From Rutstroemia sp. NJR-2017a BVV2 (Eukaryota > Ascomycota > Leotiomycetes > Helotiales > Rutstroemiaceae), in the NCBI GenBank assembly GCA_002946415.1, contig NJPS01000015.1:153500-217499 (forward strand): a stretch of 64,000 nucleotides of DNA. The letters are read 5' to 3'. Numbering within the stretch: the first letter of the stretch is position 1; each line of letters opens with the position of its first letter. The notes under the pieces were generated by a model. That model was not told the DNA's origin and searched no databases. It saw only the letters and a list, made by a program, of their open reading frames with translations. The translations under genes and the position numbers were made by a program. Shown piece after piece: positions 25,917 through 40,884 of the stretch.

Positions 25917-28900
25917 ATGAACACGCACTCGCCGCCCGCGCCCAGCAGCGGCTACCCGAACAAACGTGCACGGCACAGTCCCCCGGAATCGTCTCCCACG
26001 CTCAAAACCGCGAGTCCGAAAAGCCTCCCCGACGCCGAAGAGCCAGCGCCGGTGGTCGTCAAAACAGAGGCGGGAAATGCAAAGGCGGGGCAGAGTAGCA
26101 ATTTCCGCAACGTCAGCGCGTGCAATCGCTGCCGGTTGCGCAAGAATAGATGTGATCAGCGGCTGCCCAGTTGTGCGAGTTGTGAGAAGGCGGGGGTGAA
26201 ATGCGTGGGTTATGATCCGATTACGAAGAGGGAGATTCCTAGAAGGTGAGTGAGATTGTGGGGGAGAGAGGAGAAAGATGGATGGGTGTTGATGTTCCTG
26301 TTTTGGGTACAAGAGCTGATAGTTTGGTGGGCAGTTATGTGTTTTATTTGGAGACGAGAGTAGGATACCTTGAGGGCTTGTTACAGCAGAATAACATTTC
26401 GTTTGCGCCGGCCGAAGTCTTGGAACATTCTTCGAAACCTGGGGTTGATCCTGCAGCAGCACAAACACCTAGCGACGATGGCAGATCGGCGTTTAATGGG
26501 GATTCAGCTCTAGTTCGCAAGCAGGCGCAAGATGATGCTAGTTGGAATAAAAGGCAGGATGAGTCTGAAAAGCTGAACAAATTGGTCTCGAATATTGGGA
26601 GTGTTTCGGTTCAGGGAGCTTCGGATTCAAGGTACTTGGGTTCAACATCCGGCATATCATTTGCGCGAGTGGTATTCGCAGCAGTGAAATCTTCGGTCTC
26701 GGGCACAAATAATAGTGATAAGAGCGGAGTGAGACCTTCCCGACCCCCAGGCAGCACAAAAACGGCAGTCCAAGGAGGAACCTCGATGCGCGATTCGTTT
26801 TTCGGACTGCACACCAAACCCACGATCAAGCAGGCGCCATTCCCGGACTACGATGTAGGCAAACGGCTGGTGGACTTTTACTTTGAGCACGCGAACCCTC
26901 AGATCCCGATCCTGCACCGCGGAGAGTTTATGAAGATGTTTGAAGCGGCGTACGAGACGGGCGAGAAGAGGGTGCGCACGCCGCGCGAACTTTATATGCT
27001 GAATATCGTGTTTGCGATCGGGGCGGGTATCTTCCTAGGCGATACGGGCGGGCGAGAAAAGGTGGATAAACGTGCCGAGGGGGGTGCTGCGGCGGCGGCG
27101 TCATCTACTTCTTCTTCTTCGTCAAAGCGCACTAATGCGGGGAAACAAAGTCAGCCGGAGGAGTACCACGCTTCGGCCATTGTGCATCTGGAGTCGTGTC
27201 TGAGCTCTGCTAGCTCGGCGGATAGGACGGAGGGGTTTGGTGGGGGGTTGGAAGAATTACAGGCGGTTTTGCTGCTGGCGGGGTTTGCGCTGCTGAGACC
27301 GGTTGCTCCGGGTTTGTGGTATATTATTGGTGTTGCGGTGCGCTTGGCGGTCGATCTGGGGCTGCATTATGAGGATGGGAATGATATCGAGGTTCCGGTG
27401 GCGGATCTTCCGAAGGGTAAAAAGGAGACGGATGAGGATACTGCGCGGTTGCAGCGCGAACGCACCATTCGAGAACGCGGTCGGCGGGAGTATATTCGTG
27501 ATTATAGGAGGCGGTTATGGTGGTGCACATATTCCCTCGACCGACTCGTATCCACATGTGTCGGTCGACCCTTCGGTATTACCGACCAAGTAGTCACCAC
27601 TGAATTCCCCTCCTTACTCGAAGACCAATACATCACCCCAGCCGGTCTCCAAGATCCCGGCGTGCCAGGCCCGAGTTACAAACACGTCGCCTACCACTAC
27701 ATCCGCCTCCGGCTCCTGCAATCCGAAATCCTGCAAGTCCTCCAACATCAACAAGCCCTGCATGCACGAATGGGCGGCGCCAATCAACGCAATCCCTACA
27801 TGCACACGCAGCTCCCTTCCCCCTTCATGTCCAAATTCGACAGCTTCCGCTCCTGGCGCATCGACATCGATAAACGTCTCTGGGAATGGAAGAGCTCTGC
27901 GCCCACCAAACGCGAAACGGGCGTTGCGTTCTCGACGGAGTTCCTGGAGCTGAATTACTGGCAATGTGTGATTATGCTCTATAGACAGAGTTTGAGCGTG
28001 CCCCCACTGTTTGAGGGCGAGTTTAGCACGAGTGAAGAGGTCGAGAGTCCGAGTATACATAATGTGGAGTTGAGAGAAGACGAAGAGAGGGTTTTCCTTA
28101 AGGTTGCGGAGGCGGGGCAGAGAGTGCTGAGGTTGTATAGACAGTTGCATCGCGTGCGGTTGGTCAATTATACATTTTTGGCGACGCATCATTTGTTTAT
28201 GGCGGGGATTTCGTTTTTGTATGCGATTTGGCATTCTCCGATTGTGAGGAGTCGGTTGGTGAGTTTGTTTTTGCTTTTCTTCTTTCTTTTCTTCTTTTCT
28301 TTATTTTGTAAAAATTGTGCAAAGAGGTGCGTGCAGTGTGGCTAATAATGATTCACATCCAGACAATGGACGAAGTCGACTTCACCATCCTCGCAGCAAC
28401 CTCCGTCCTCGGCGACCTGATTGAAAAATGCCCCCCCGCAGAAGCCTGCCGCGACGCCTTCGACCGCATGTCCAAAGCGACGGTGCAGATGTGCATGTCG
28501 ACGACGGGGTTCGGGTCGTCGGCGCAGGGATTTGGTTCCAGCTCGGGTACGGGCTCGAAGCGGCAGCAGCAGGATAGTAATGATTACTTTAATAAACATA
28601 ACGGATCGCAGTTCCGTAGGCCGCCACAGAGGCCGAAACCGCAGTTTGATATGGGGTTGAATGATCTTTTTAGTGGTTCGGGGTCGGGGACGGGTTCGGG
28701 GGGAGGGGTGAACCAGCAACAGTTCAAGAGACCGGATTCCAGGAATAGTAATAATGAGGTGGGAGGTGGGAGTAGACAGATGGGGGCAGGTCAGGGCCAG
28801 GCACTGCATTCTCCGGATCAGAGCGTCACGTCGCCGCCGTTGTCGAATCTGGATAATGGGTTGGGGAATTTGGATCCGAGTCTTTTTTCTCAGGGCCAGG

Positions 28901-29265
28901 GGCAAGGAGGTTCGCCTTATGCCGGGATGGGCTCGGGTGCTGGTCAGGGTAGAGGAGGTGCTGGTAGTGGGGGTAATTCATACGAATTCGATAACTTCAA
29001 CTTCGACTTCCAGAATGCGCCGGGAATGGACTTTCTTCAAGGGTTTGAAGGACCGGAGGGATGGGAGGGGTGGGGTGGTGCGGGGGGAGAAGGAGGTGAG
29101 GGAGTGGGGATGGGGTTGGGGGGGATGGCGGGGGATGGAAATGGGTTGGCGGGGTTTACGGGGGGGTTGAATGGGTTTGCGGATGTGAATGGGGTGGGAG
29201 GGGGCGCGGGCGGAGGGGTGGATCTTTTTGAGGGGTTCTTTTTTGGGGGGTCGGGGGGGTATTAG
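25917..29265 (+). CDS. Zn2Cys6 transcription factor, UaY/PPR1-like
   Basis: Three exons: 25917-26245, 26335-28258, 28363-29265; phases join cleanly to 1051 aa. The zinc cluster is at residues 69-96 (C-x2-C-x6-C-x6-C-x2-C-x6-C). It is followed by GYDPITKREIPRSYVFYLE, the linker and dimerisation start typical of the PPR1/UaY group, then a predicted coiled coil (TRVGYLEGLL). The middle is the fungal-specific TF domain, with FYFEHANPQIPILHRGEF, then AVRLAVDLGLHYE and RRRLWWCTYSLDR. The last 200 residues are unusually rich in Gly, Gln and Ser. Family knowledge: UaY in Aspergillus activates purine-utilisation genes and PPR1 in yeast activates pyrimidine genes; assigning the purine role here is inference from the linker. 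No purine-catabolic gene lies nearby, which is normal for this regulator. Confidence 0.85.
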
Positions 29266-31036
29266 ATGTGTGGGAAGGGGTAAGAGGGGAGAGGGAAGGG
29301 AGGGGATGAGAAATATCGTGAATAAAGAAAGGAAATAGAAACGTCAAAGAAAGACGAGGAGAAAGGTATCCAAATATTTGGTCCCAAACCTGACGATAGA
29401 GATGGAATGACATCTGATATCATGCAATCAAAGGAAGAGTTTGCTGAGATGATGAATGAATGAATGAATGAATAGGTTACTGCTATGTCATAGATAGGAT
29501 AGGATAGGAGTGAGGAATAAATGAATGAATTGTATAGTGGGATTATATAGGATTGATGGAGTTCCACGGATTGTGTGTTTCTGCTGTTTGATTTGATCTG
29601 GGTAACTATGATCTGGGTGACTGATATAGTGGGAGGAAGGAATAGATAATTCATACACGAAAATTAATATATAAAAATAATTATAAGTTTATTAAGAATG
29701 AGATTTAAGAAGTAGATCAGATATTTTATTTTATGTAGTTTTTCTTTTCTTTTCTTTTCTTTTATGAAGCGACTTCTCCCTTTTAAGGGGCACAGTTGAG
29801 ATATGGAAGTAGAGGGGGATAGGAAGAGGTAAAGAGTAATAAGATACTCAGATATATATAAGTTCTCCTCGTCAGCAGATCTATCATCTATTTGGTGCGT
29901 GTTTCTGCTTGACCGTGGAGTGGAGAGAAGATAAGTTTGTAAGTATCAATGTGGGTGTAGGTTTATGCTGAAGGTAGTAAGTAGGCTTGTGGTGGTGATG
30001 GAGGTATTGATCATGCAGTAGGTAGTTATTGGGGAGTGTAAGGGAGATAGATTAAGGGGATCGGACGCTTATGTTCATCTTGGGAGATGGTGTCGGTGAT
30101 GGGAGTAGTTACATTGTGGGAGGTAGAGTTGGTGGGTATTAGTTAAGGTTAAGTTGGACGAGGGATCATGTTGGGATGAGGTTCGATGGAGTACAGGAGA
30201 GATGCAGTCCCCAAAGTAACGCCACTCGGCCACTCCTTTGGGTGTGAGTGGTAGAGACTAGAGGAAGAAAACTCTCGTATATTGTAGCCCTACAAGAAGT
30301 GATTTAATAGGATTAGTTAGATCCGTGTAGTAGTGGAGTGGCCTATATTATTAGCTAGGCTGTGAACTTACCCACTGGATGAATAGGATACTTGTTAGGT
30401 TGGGGCATCTATTGGTAGGTTATAATGAATAACAGATACGTGTGGGGTGTATTAAAGAGGATATTGATCACCTAGTAGTTCTCCTGGACTTTATTCGAGT
30501 ATATGCAACCCCTACTTGGGCTGTTGGATAGGCTGAAGAGCTGGAGAACCCACCTATGGGTATTTATTTCGCAGCCTATTAGGAGCTATGCCCACCTATT
30601 ATTTGATGAGAATCAAACCTGATTACTCAAGCATTATTGTACCCGTCAAGTGGTAAGATTGAAGACACTGTTGAGAGGTTAACCCCAAGATCAGATACGT
30701 AATGCGAAACGAGACAGATATATCACAAGAATCAGCGCAGAGCAATGCAGCAATAAGAAGTTTTGTGAAGGATTTGACTAATGATGCAAACCCTATATAT
30801 ATTTTTTGGGTCTGAGATATGTTGGATATCTATGTGTAAGAGAAACGAAGATGAACGAGAAGGACTCTAACCAGCTAGGTTGACTTGATTGTAACAATAG
30901 CATGGTGTATGCCTTGTTCATTCGATATCCAAGAAGGAGAAGAAAGCTAACGGTGGTCATATAAATGAGTGACATGAAAAGAAGACAAAAGTTGGGCCGC
31001 TCGGATATGGAGCGTCTTATTGGAAATAATCAACCA
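29266..31036. other. intergenic, low-complexity and AT-rich
   Basis: Contains a GAAT microsatellite at about 29451-29475, TTTTC runs near 29740, and a minus-strand sequence at 30209-30237 related to the dispersed AGGAGTGGC element. No supported gene; minus-strand frames near 30.8 kb look random. Confidence 0.5.
29451..29475 (+). repeat. GAAT microsatellite
   Basis: Six tandem GAAT-type tetramers in the 3' flank of the UaY-like gene. Confidence 0.9.
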
Positions 31037-32637
31037 TCAATCGTCCAGCTCGACGTCAGATGGGTATTCGCCCTCAAGCGTAGGCTCATGTAGAAGAGGA
31101 TTATATTTAATAGGATCCTCAAGGAGGGCGACATCCGAACGCTGACAGCTACTAGAAGTATCAGTCGATAAGGAATGCACACGTCTAGACTCTTGATCAG
31201 CGCTGGGTATAAGGTTGGGATTCCATGAATTCATTGGAGGTCTCATATAACCTGGTCCAGCCGCATACCCAGAGTTTGATGCGAGACCGTTTCCAGTTGT
31301 GAGCGAGGACGATACCATTGTATCAAACTGGGGATGGTCCTCAAAGCCTATCGGCAGTCTATAGGATTCAGAAACTGCCATATAGGATGATGAGCTGGGC
31401 CCATGGAGAGAAAAGACATCCTCACTTAGCCCTGGATAAGCTGAGCTCTGAGGGGGGTAGTTCTCCACACTGACGGTAGGATCTTCCCAGCTCGACACAT
31501 ACTCTGTCGCATATGTCGGGTATGACCATTGGTTGGTTTCGATCCTAGGTACAAAGCTTTGCTGCTCGCTAATTGAAATCCAAGCTCGTCTTTTGGTGTG
31601 GTGTCCCTCTTGCAGGGTTTTCAGCGAACCAGCAACAACCGAACTCCATGGTTTGTATCTGCGACAGCCTTCGTAGATTCGCGACTGGAGTTCGCGTCGA
31701 ACATCGTAGACCCAGTTCAACAATATGTTCTGCACTTCGTCGCTCGAAGTCTATGTGAGAGGTATTAGTTCATTATCGTAGATTCGTAGATAGAAAATTC
31801 TTCTTACCTGCAGGGCAGTGAATGGTTCAATGCTAGAGAGTGACTGAAATGAACGCAGCTCAAAGTCAAGCACTACAGCAGCAGCATAGGCGACTGGGGA
31901 CTGAGCGTTCTCAGTCATTCGAATGGCCCTGAGGATATCCTCCGTGAAGTAAAAGATCCTGCAGAGCATCAGGTATTTCACGTGTGCCACAATGCTGAGT
32001 GACGGCACACTTCCTCCTGCAACACCATTTATGAATGCGTGAGGACTTCCAACTGGCAGAAATACACCTCGACCAAGTACACCTAAATAACCTCCCACGA
32101 AGCAGGCATTTCGAATGTAACTAGTGTCCCTGTTTTTGGCATCTAGCCTGGCTGCGAACAGGGGACGAAGAACATCATCAAGCGACTGCATAAGAGTTCC
32201 ATTTTGATCTTCCAAGCTTTTGACGTAGAGGGAATCCCTATCAAAGACTTGATTGTCTTCAGTATGGATTTGTATGTGTACAGTAGAGTGCTCGGGGCCA
32301 GAGATGTTTGTGCCGGAATCGAGCCAAGCTTCGGACCGGAGAAGATGCTCTCGCAGTGCTGAAGTTGTTAGCTCAGCTACCACCAGACTCCACCTGTAAT
32401 CTTTTTTAGAGAGTACTAGAGACTAACCGGATAATCGCAGCGGTTGCGCTGGTGGAATCAAGGTCCCTGCTCTAAACTTTCCAACACAGTGGTTGCAGCG
32501 ATCATTTCCCCTAGCTTGACCACACTTGAGCACGAGTCAGAAAAGAAGGCTTGGTAAATTTTCTTGTGCTTCGAGTGATTTCATACCGATGACTTTCTAC
32601 CCCAGCAGGCAGCACAGTTATGTCGCTTTTTCATCAT
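31037..32637 (-). CDS. zinc-cluster-like orphan regulator, paralogue of the 1.6-2.8 kb gene
   Basis: Exon 1 is 32587-32637 (17 codons, MMKKRHNCAACWGRKSS), with a GTATGA donor, a CTGAC branch and a CTCAAG acceptor. Exon 2 starts at 32524 with CGQARGNDRCNHC. Together these read C-x2-C-x6-C-x8-C-x2-C, the first five ligands of a Zn2Cys6 cluster; I could not find the sixth cysteine. A further short intron must lie between about 32390 and 32500; one phase-consistent solution uses a GTTTAG donor and an ATTACAG acceptor. The main exon then runs to 31808, and after an intron (31751-31807, phase 0) the last exon is 31037-31750. The body matches the gene at 1612-2836, including the last intron position and the blocks FAARLDAK, NAC..G.YL.V, LMLCRI and VAYAAAV. 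The C-terminus is Ser/Pro/Tyr-rich. Probably a DNA-binding regulator of unknown target; the body domain is unnamed. Confidence 0.7.
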
Positions 32638-33671
32638 CTCCAATCTCTTGACTTAAACTTTGGCGTTGAAGGTTTGAAGTAGTAGCTTGAAGTAGGAGAG
32701 CAGTAACTGCTCCGCTGGTATGAATAGTAAATACATCTCAGTAGTTATAGTCCTTCTTCTTTCATCGAGTATGTTCTGACTCGTGAAGGCCGATAGATAT
32801 GCAGGCATACCAACATTTCCAGCAAAACTTCCAGCAAACGAGGCCGTCGACGGTCACGCTTCAATGATTCTTGCCTTATTTTTCTCCGTACGTGATGATT
32901 CTGGAAATGAGAGCGACACCGAAGGGAACTCATCCTATTGAAGCACAGGCCGAAAGAGGCTGGGTATGATTCATAGCCAAAATCTGCCTGGTCAATATAT
33001 GGCAATGCAAGCCTTTTAACGCCCGTCGTGATACTCGGTGTATGCATATCGCATAATCGCCCGGAAGGAAGGGTGTGTAACCGTGACCCACAACTATACG
33101 GAGTTTTAGAGGCTGGTGGATAAACCTAACATGCAGGAGTGTCTTGTGCACATGTGCTTGCATATGCGGGAACACGAGTAACAGGAATACATATTCCAGC
33201 TTCGCCAGTGGTATCTTGTTGGCATTTTTCGAAAAATTTCAGCCTCTCGGGAGAGTAACACGCTGTAATCGTCAGGACTCATTTGGAATTTCATAGTAAG
33301 ACGAGAGAGAAAGAAAACTCAGCGTTGTGTGCGATTCATTCCCGAGCCTGTCGGTGTGAATGAGAGATAATGGTGGAAAGCATGGGTGGCCAACTGGCGA
33401 AGTGTGGTAGCACAAAGTCACGTTTTCCGAGGTCATAATGGACACAAGGCTGGAATGATGGTCATATATTTAAATAGATCTTTAAGGTATCTATTGTTTG
33501 GTGAATCGGATTGTTTCTCACGTATTTTGTTCGAGTAGGCCAGTTTGAGAACCATAAGATAACGAAAACCTATCCCAGAATCATTTAGTTACCCAGAGAC
33601 AAGAAAGATTTTCTGGGAATTGGCACATCATTTAGCTAATCGACAGCCCTCGCTAGTTTTTCTCATTTAAC
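32638..33671. other. divergent intergenic region
   Basis: Shared upstream region of the zinc-cluster-like gene (minus) and the DUF6590 gene (plus). No coding region supported. Confidence 0.5.
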
Positions 33672-35038
33672 ATGGGTATATCGAAACAGAAATTGGATGC
33701 TCAAAGTCTTGAAGGCTGGAGAGGGGTTCATGACTACGGTGACTTGAAGATAAATGGCAACAACTATCCCGAGCTGCAACAGGATGCGCCAGTTCCCTAT
33801 GGGCTACGGGGTTTGTTCCATAACTCCTATTTACTTGACTATACTAACGAATAGCAGCTCCCGAATCCATCCCACAATGCACTGATTATGGGATATCGAG
33901 GTCCGGTCATGACATTGGGACTGCTACTTCACCACTTACTAGTGTGGATCTGTGCTGTTTTCTCAGAGCGGAAAATTTCCCCTTCATACAGGGTTTGACG
34001 AGAGATTCAGCTACAGAGTATGGTGTGCCGGTAGATGCTCGTCCGTACGAGCACACATATCAGTACACATATAACGTATTCCAATGGCTTCCTGATCAAA
34101 TATTTTGGGGTACTACAGCGAGCTTTGTGACATCGGTTCAGCAAACATATCAAGGAACATTTACACCACCATCCAACCTACGAGAGAGCTTAGATTCCCG
34201 TAAGCTATACAACCTGAACATCTCCATGATTAGGAGTTAATGATTGGTAGGTTTTTGCAAGATTGGCAAGCCCTCCAGGTTTTTCACAGTTGGCAGGGTT
34301 TTCATGACCTTGTGGACTGAGCCAACCAAAATTAGATACAGTACAGATAACCAAGTCACTAAAGCATGGCTTGGCACAAACGTCTACTCCGAGATACGAC
34401 GTTTCGTTGTCATTCGAGAGGGGAAAGGCTATAGTCTATGCTTACCGGTGCATACTTATGGCGGTCAAGGAACACTTAAACCCCGCTTGAACGCGGAGGA
34501 GCATGCGGTAATATATGTGAAAGGGACAAAACCAATGGTTCAAAAAGAGGAGGAGATGACTGTGGAGCCATTCCCAGTTATCGTTGAGAATTTCGACGAC
34601 AACGATTGTAAAGTGCTTCATCCCATGTCACGTATCAACCTCGGCAAGATATACACTGTAGAACATTACAGTCGGGTTTTAAAGATAGGCAGAGTTGACC
34701 CAGAGCATTTGGTGCGGCTTCGACAGTGTGCTGGCGTCAACTCTGTCCCGAAAACAGCCCCTCTCCCAGTGAATGACAAAGGAGTTAGTCAACTAGATGT
34801 GCATAAGGGCACACTAGATGTTGAAAAAACTGCTCAGACTGGGGCCGGAGGAAACGATCGTTCCAACAAGCGGAACTCCAATGTGGTAAACTTGCGAGAT
34901 GATAGTAGATCTACACTGCATCAAGTGAAGACAGAAAGTTACCCCTCGCGGCAACTGATGTCCGAATCCAAGCTTCAGGGAGACGCCAAACCCTTCTCAC
35001 AGGGCCCTCTCCATCCAGCGAACGGCTCGAGGAGATGA
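33672..35038 (+). CDS. DUF6590 domain protein
   Basis: Three exons: 33672-33810, 33858-34199, 34251-35038; introns of 47 and 51 bp, the first with a perfect TACTAACG branch. The product is 422 aa. The conserved DUF6590 block lies in the third exon: FFTVGRVFMTLWTEP, then IRRFVVIREGKGYSLCLPVHTYGGQGT, EEHAVIYV, and MSRINLGKIYTVEHYSRVLKIGRV. This is the usual domain order and spacing, ending about 100 residues before the C-terminus. The N-terminal 160 residues are polar, and the C-terminal tail is Ser/Lys-rich without structure. Family knowledge: DUF6590 is common in filamentous ascomycetes and has no established function. It is divergently arranged with the zinc-cluster-like gene about 1 kb away, so shared regulation is possible but unproven. 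Confidence 0.85.
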
Positions 35039-36977
35039 AGGAGGAAAGGAGGAGATGAACTTTTGAACTGATGCCGGATTTCTGACTTTCGACTTGTTTC
35101 TCACGACCTACTCATGCGACTCCATCTATTTCAGTTCCTTTATATTCGGCTATGTTTCCTTATCTGGTTATTAGATTTTCGATCACATTTAAACCGGCTG
35201 CCATGCTGGGCACGAAAAACGCATCAAAAAAAGAAGAAAAGCAAAAAAGAAAAAAAAAGAAGTCTATATCCAATTTCTTTACAACACTGATTACAAATGG
35301 CACTCTTTTATATCTATCTTTCAAAGGTATTTGGTACTCCCTCGAAACTCATTCAACATGATAGTGTCCGTACTACAGGGTAACTTTCGTAGCTAAATTT
35401 ATATAGAGAATCAAACATTCTACCAATCTGTAGTTCACTGGTATGAACGCGATTGCGGCGATGACAAGCTATATCTACAGCTTTTCACCGTCTACTCTCA
35501 GTCCAGGATGGCTTTAGTATAGACTTGAGAGCACAATATAGTGCGCTTTTGGCCGATTACTACTTAGTGTCACTCAATCACTTCGCGCCCACACATCTCC
35601 CTTGAAGATTGATCAATGGTAAGAACTGGGTCGCATTTCAAACACTTTTCTAACCTCTATGCTAGCCTCTAATGCTCAGTGTGTAAAGCACGAGGCAGAC
35701 AAAGGGAACTTTTTGGACCGGCAAAGCGCTACAGGACCTGATCATTCTCCCGTCTCTATCTTCCTTCTCTGCCGTCCCATCACTTCCAGAACAATGGGCC
35801 TACCTCGTTTCTCCATCCATATATCTCCTGGCTCCATTTCTAACTCTATCTCAACTTAATCAAGTTTCCAGTTCTATTTCTTACACTCTCTTGAGTCTCT
35901 TGGAGCCATAAACCTTTAATTATTTCCCCCATATATACTCACCAGCTTCGCAACTTCTAACCCCAAGATATCTCCACTTCTATGCCAAATCCACTAGAGC
36001 CTTGATAAACCACGACTGCTATTCTCTCAGGAGTGGCGTTACTGACTCACTTTTGGGAAGGGCACTCACTAAAATTCCCACAATGGCATCTTCATTTATC
36101 ATGGATAGTCTCGCTTCTTTGCTTCCCATGCTCTCCTAAATTTTGATTTCTTGCAGCGGTTTCTGTGAAGCAAAAATCCATCTTATAAGTTACAATCTTC
36201 ACTCTCTCTCAGGAGCCACATCTCTTGGAGTCTTATATGATCTCAATTCTCTTTCATGGATCTTTTGATTCTTTTCCTTTCGAAACCATTCAACGACGGA
36301 ATCACACAGCACCTTGACTTCAGTATATCTATCACAGACCTATAGCCCACAAGATGAGGGATTAGAGTGTCCAATTCAACATTTCATCACGATTATGTAG
36401 TAGATATAATATTCCTTTTAACCGTCTCCTTCTCTATCTCCTACCCAAAACTTTCATATATACAAACTTTCAACCACTTCACTTCACTTCACTGATTTAT
36501 ATTGTAATATATACACAAGCTTCAGGTTAATTTTCCTCGGCTTAACCTAACGGTTCCGGGAAGAGAGGGTGATTTCCCGGGGACACCTGTCTCCCAGACC
36601 GGAGCAGAGTAGAGGAAATTCCACACCATAGCTCTTCATGAACGTATGTTGGATTCTCATCGCTTCATTAACTATATCATTTATAAGACTCCCCAGTTAA
36701 TCCGATCCAATTGAATCAACCAAGGTGCAGGTGTGAATGCAATCCATTCACCTCCTCTACTATACTATCTATACGACGAGCATCTGGTACTGGTTGATCC
36801 CTTCCTTATATGTATTATTCCTCTACAAATCCTGATCCTCACAGTTTCTTTACACCTGCTCCTTTCCATACTATCCCTGCTAGCCTCCTATGCCTCTTTT
36901 TCCTCCTATCCCTCCTTTCCTCCGCCTCTCCGTTTCTCCTCCCCAGCTCTCCTCCCCAGAAAGACAATTCTCCACCC
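35039..36977. other. intergenic, AT- and pyrimidine-rich
   Basis: Starts with A-rich tracts (35215-35265), then long C/T/A-rich sequence. A copy of the dispersed AGGAGTGGCGT element is at 36029-36057. No supported gene. Confidence 0.5.
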
Positions 36978-39399
<2,422 letters not shown>

Positions 39400-40884
39400 G
39401 TTGGCGTTTGCAGGAATGCACAATTGAAGAAGAACTACTTAGAACTTCTTAATATGCTGGGGTGAGAAGTGTAAAGTTATGAATTATATTGAGAGAGTTG
39501 GTTGCCGGAGCTAATATGCACTACTTAGTATCACTATGTTGATAGATCAATATTGGTGTAGTTTATCTAGATCTGGAGAGATGAAAAGCATCCTAAAAGG
39601 ATAAAAACAGAAGATTGCTTGATACTTATATAGATTACGGAGTCCGCTGCACTGCTTCATAGGAGGCTTCAGACAGAGCGTAGGATTACCATAAGCATAA
39701 CGTGGCTAGTACAGTAATAGATTGTATGCATTATGTGGTAATCGCATACATGCGCCGTTGTCCCAGGTTGTGGGGTATGAAGATTATCCTCAAGCAACAT
39801 ATGTCTGCGTAATACATGCATACCTGAGATTTGCAGGTCAAGCTGGTGATCTTGGCTAACAAGTTTCCGATGAGCGGGGGGAGATGAAGAAAGCTTTCTG
39901 TCTCTAGTTCGGGATTTCGATAGTGGTTGTGTAGCGACGGCTTGAAAGCCCGATTCCGAGCGACGAACTGGTGTGCATGGACTAAGCTCATCTCATGCGG
40001 GTAGTTATGCATCGTCGAGATAAATTCCAGCAGCTGGAAAAGAGAAGAGGAAGAAGAGAGACAAAGGAGATGTGGCTGGAAGCGATGTAACCTTATTAGA
40101 TTCCAACCCACCATCTTCGAGATCTCTCAACGAGGTGAGATTTGGACGCTTGTGCCCGATAGATCAACTTGTTAGGTAATCCTCAATTTATGAACATACA
40201 TCCACGTCCATCCCAGATTCTCAACTCATCTCGTACCCAAGGTCTTCACATTCCAAGTTCGAAGTTACAAGACAGAAATGTTGTGGTCGCGGAAAGAAAG
40301 GCAACACAGCTGTTGTTAGCCAAGCAACCCCACAACTCATCTGATTGGCCGAGAGCAATTGCCTTTTTCGACTTGGAGTCGGCTTGATCAGTGATCAATA
40401 ATTGCAATTGCAACTTTTTGCTCCGGAATTCCTCTTCATGCGATGAAATTCATGGTTCATCCTGACCGCATTGTTTCTGTTGAGAGCTTCAACATTTTTT
40501 GTGCGCTCTTCTTACCTCATCGTCCGCAACTCTCGAGATGGGGAATTGATCTTAACGTTCGGTCGTGAGTCAGATAGGACATGGGGAGAGTGGATCTTTC
40601 GAGCTTCCGAAGGAGCGAAATGGCCAATTCCACGTCGTGTTTCTGTCTTTGGTGCATGATGGGGGTCATTGAAAGTTTCTATTCTCAATTGTCGGCGGGG
40701 AAGGAAACTGGATGATTTCGGCCGCGGGCCTGTGGGAACACACTCAACAAATGCCCCTTACCTGGACTGGACGGTGTTATAAGAACCGTCTTCAAGCATG
40801 TGCTGTTAATATTATCCCCTTCGTCTTCACGAATCTGCAAGAGTTATTTTTCTTAACATCAAATCAATCTCAACCTCGTCCAAC
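39400..40884. other. divergent intergenic region
   Basis: Upstream region shared by the FAD monooxygenase (minus) and the GFA-type gene (plus). No supported gene or striking repeat. Confidence 0.5.

Noticed and set aside
30209..30237. tRNA-like A box (TGGCCGAGTGG on the minus strand)
   Set aside because: No matching B box in the same orientation at the right distance and no cloverleaf can be drawn; kept only as part of a dispersed short element.
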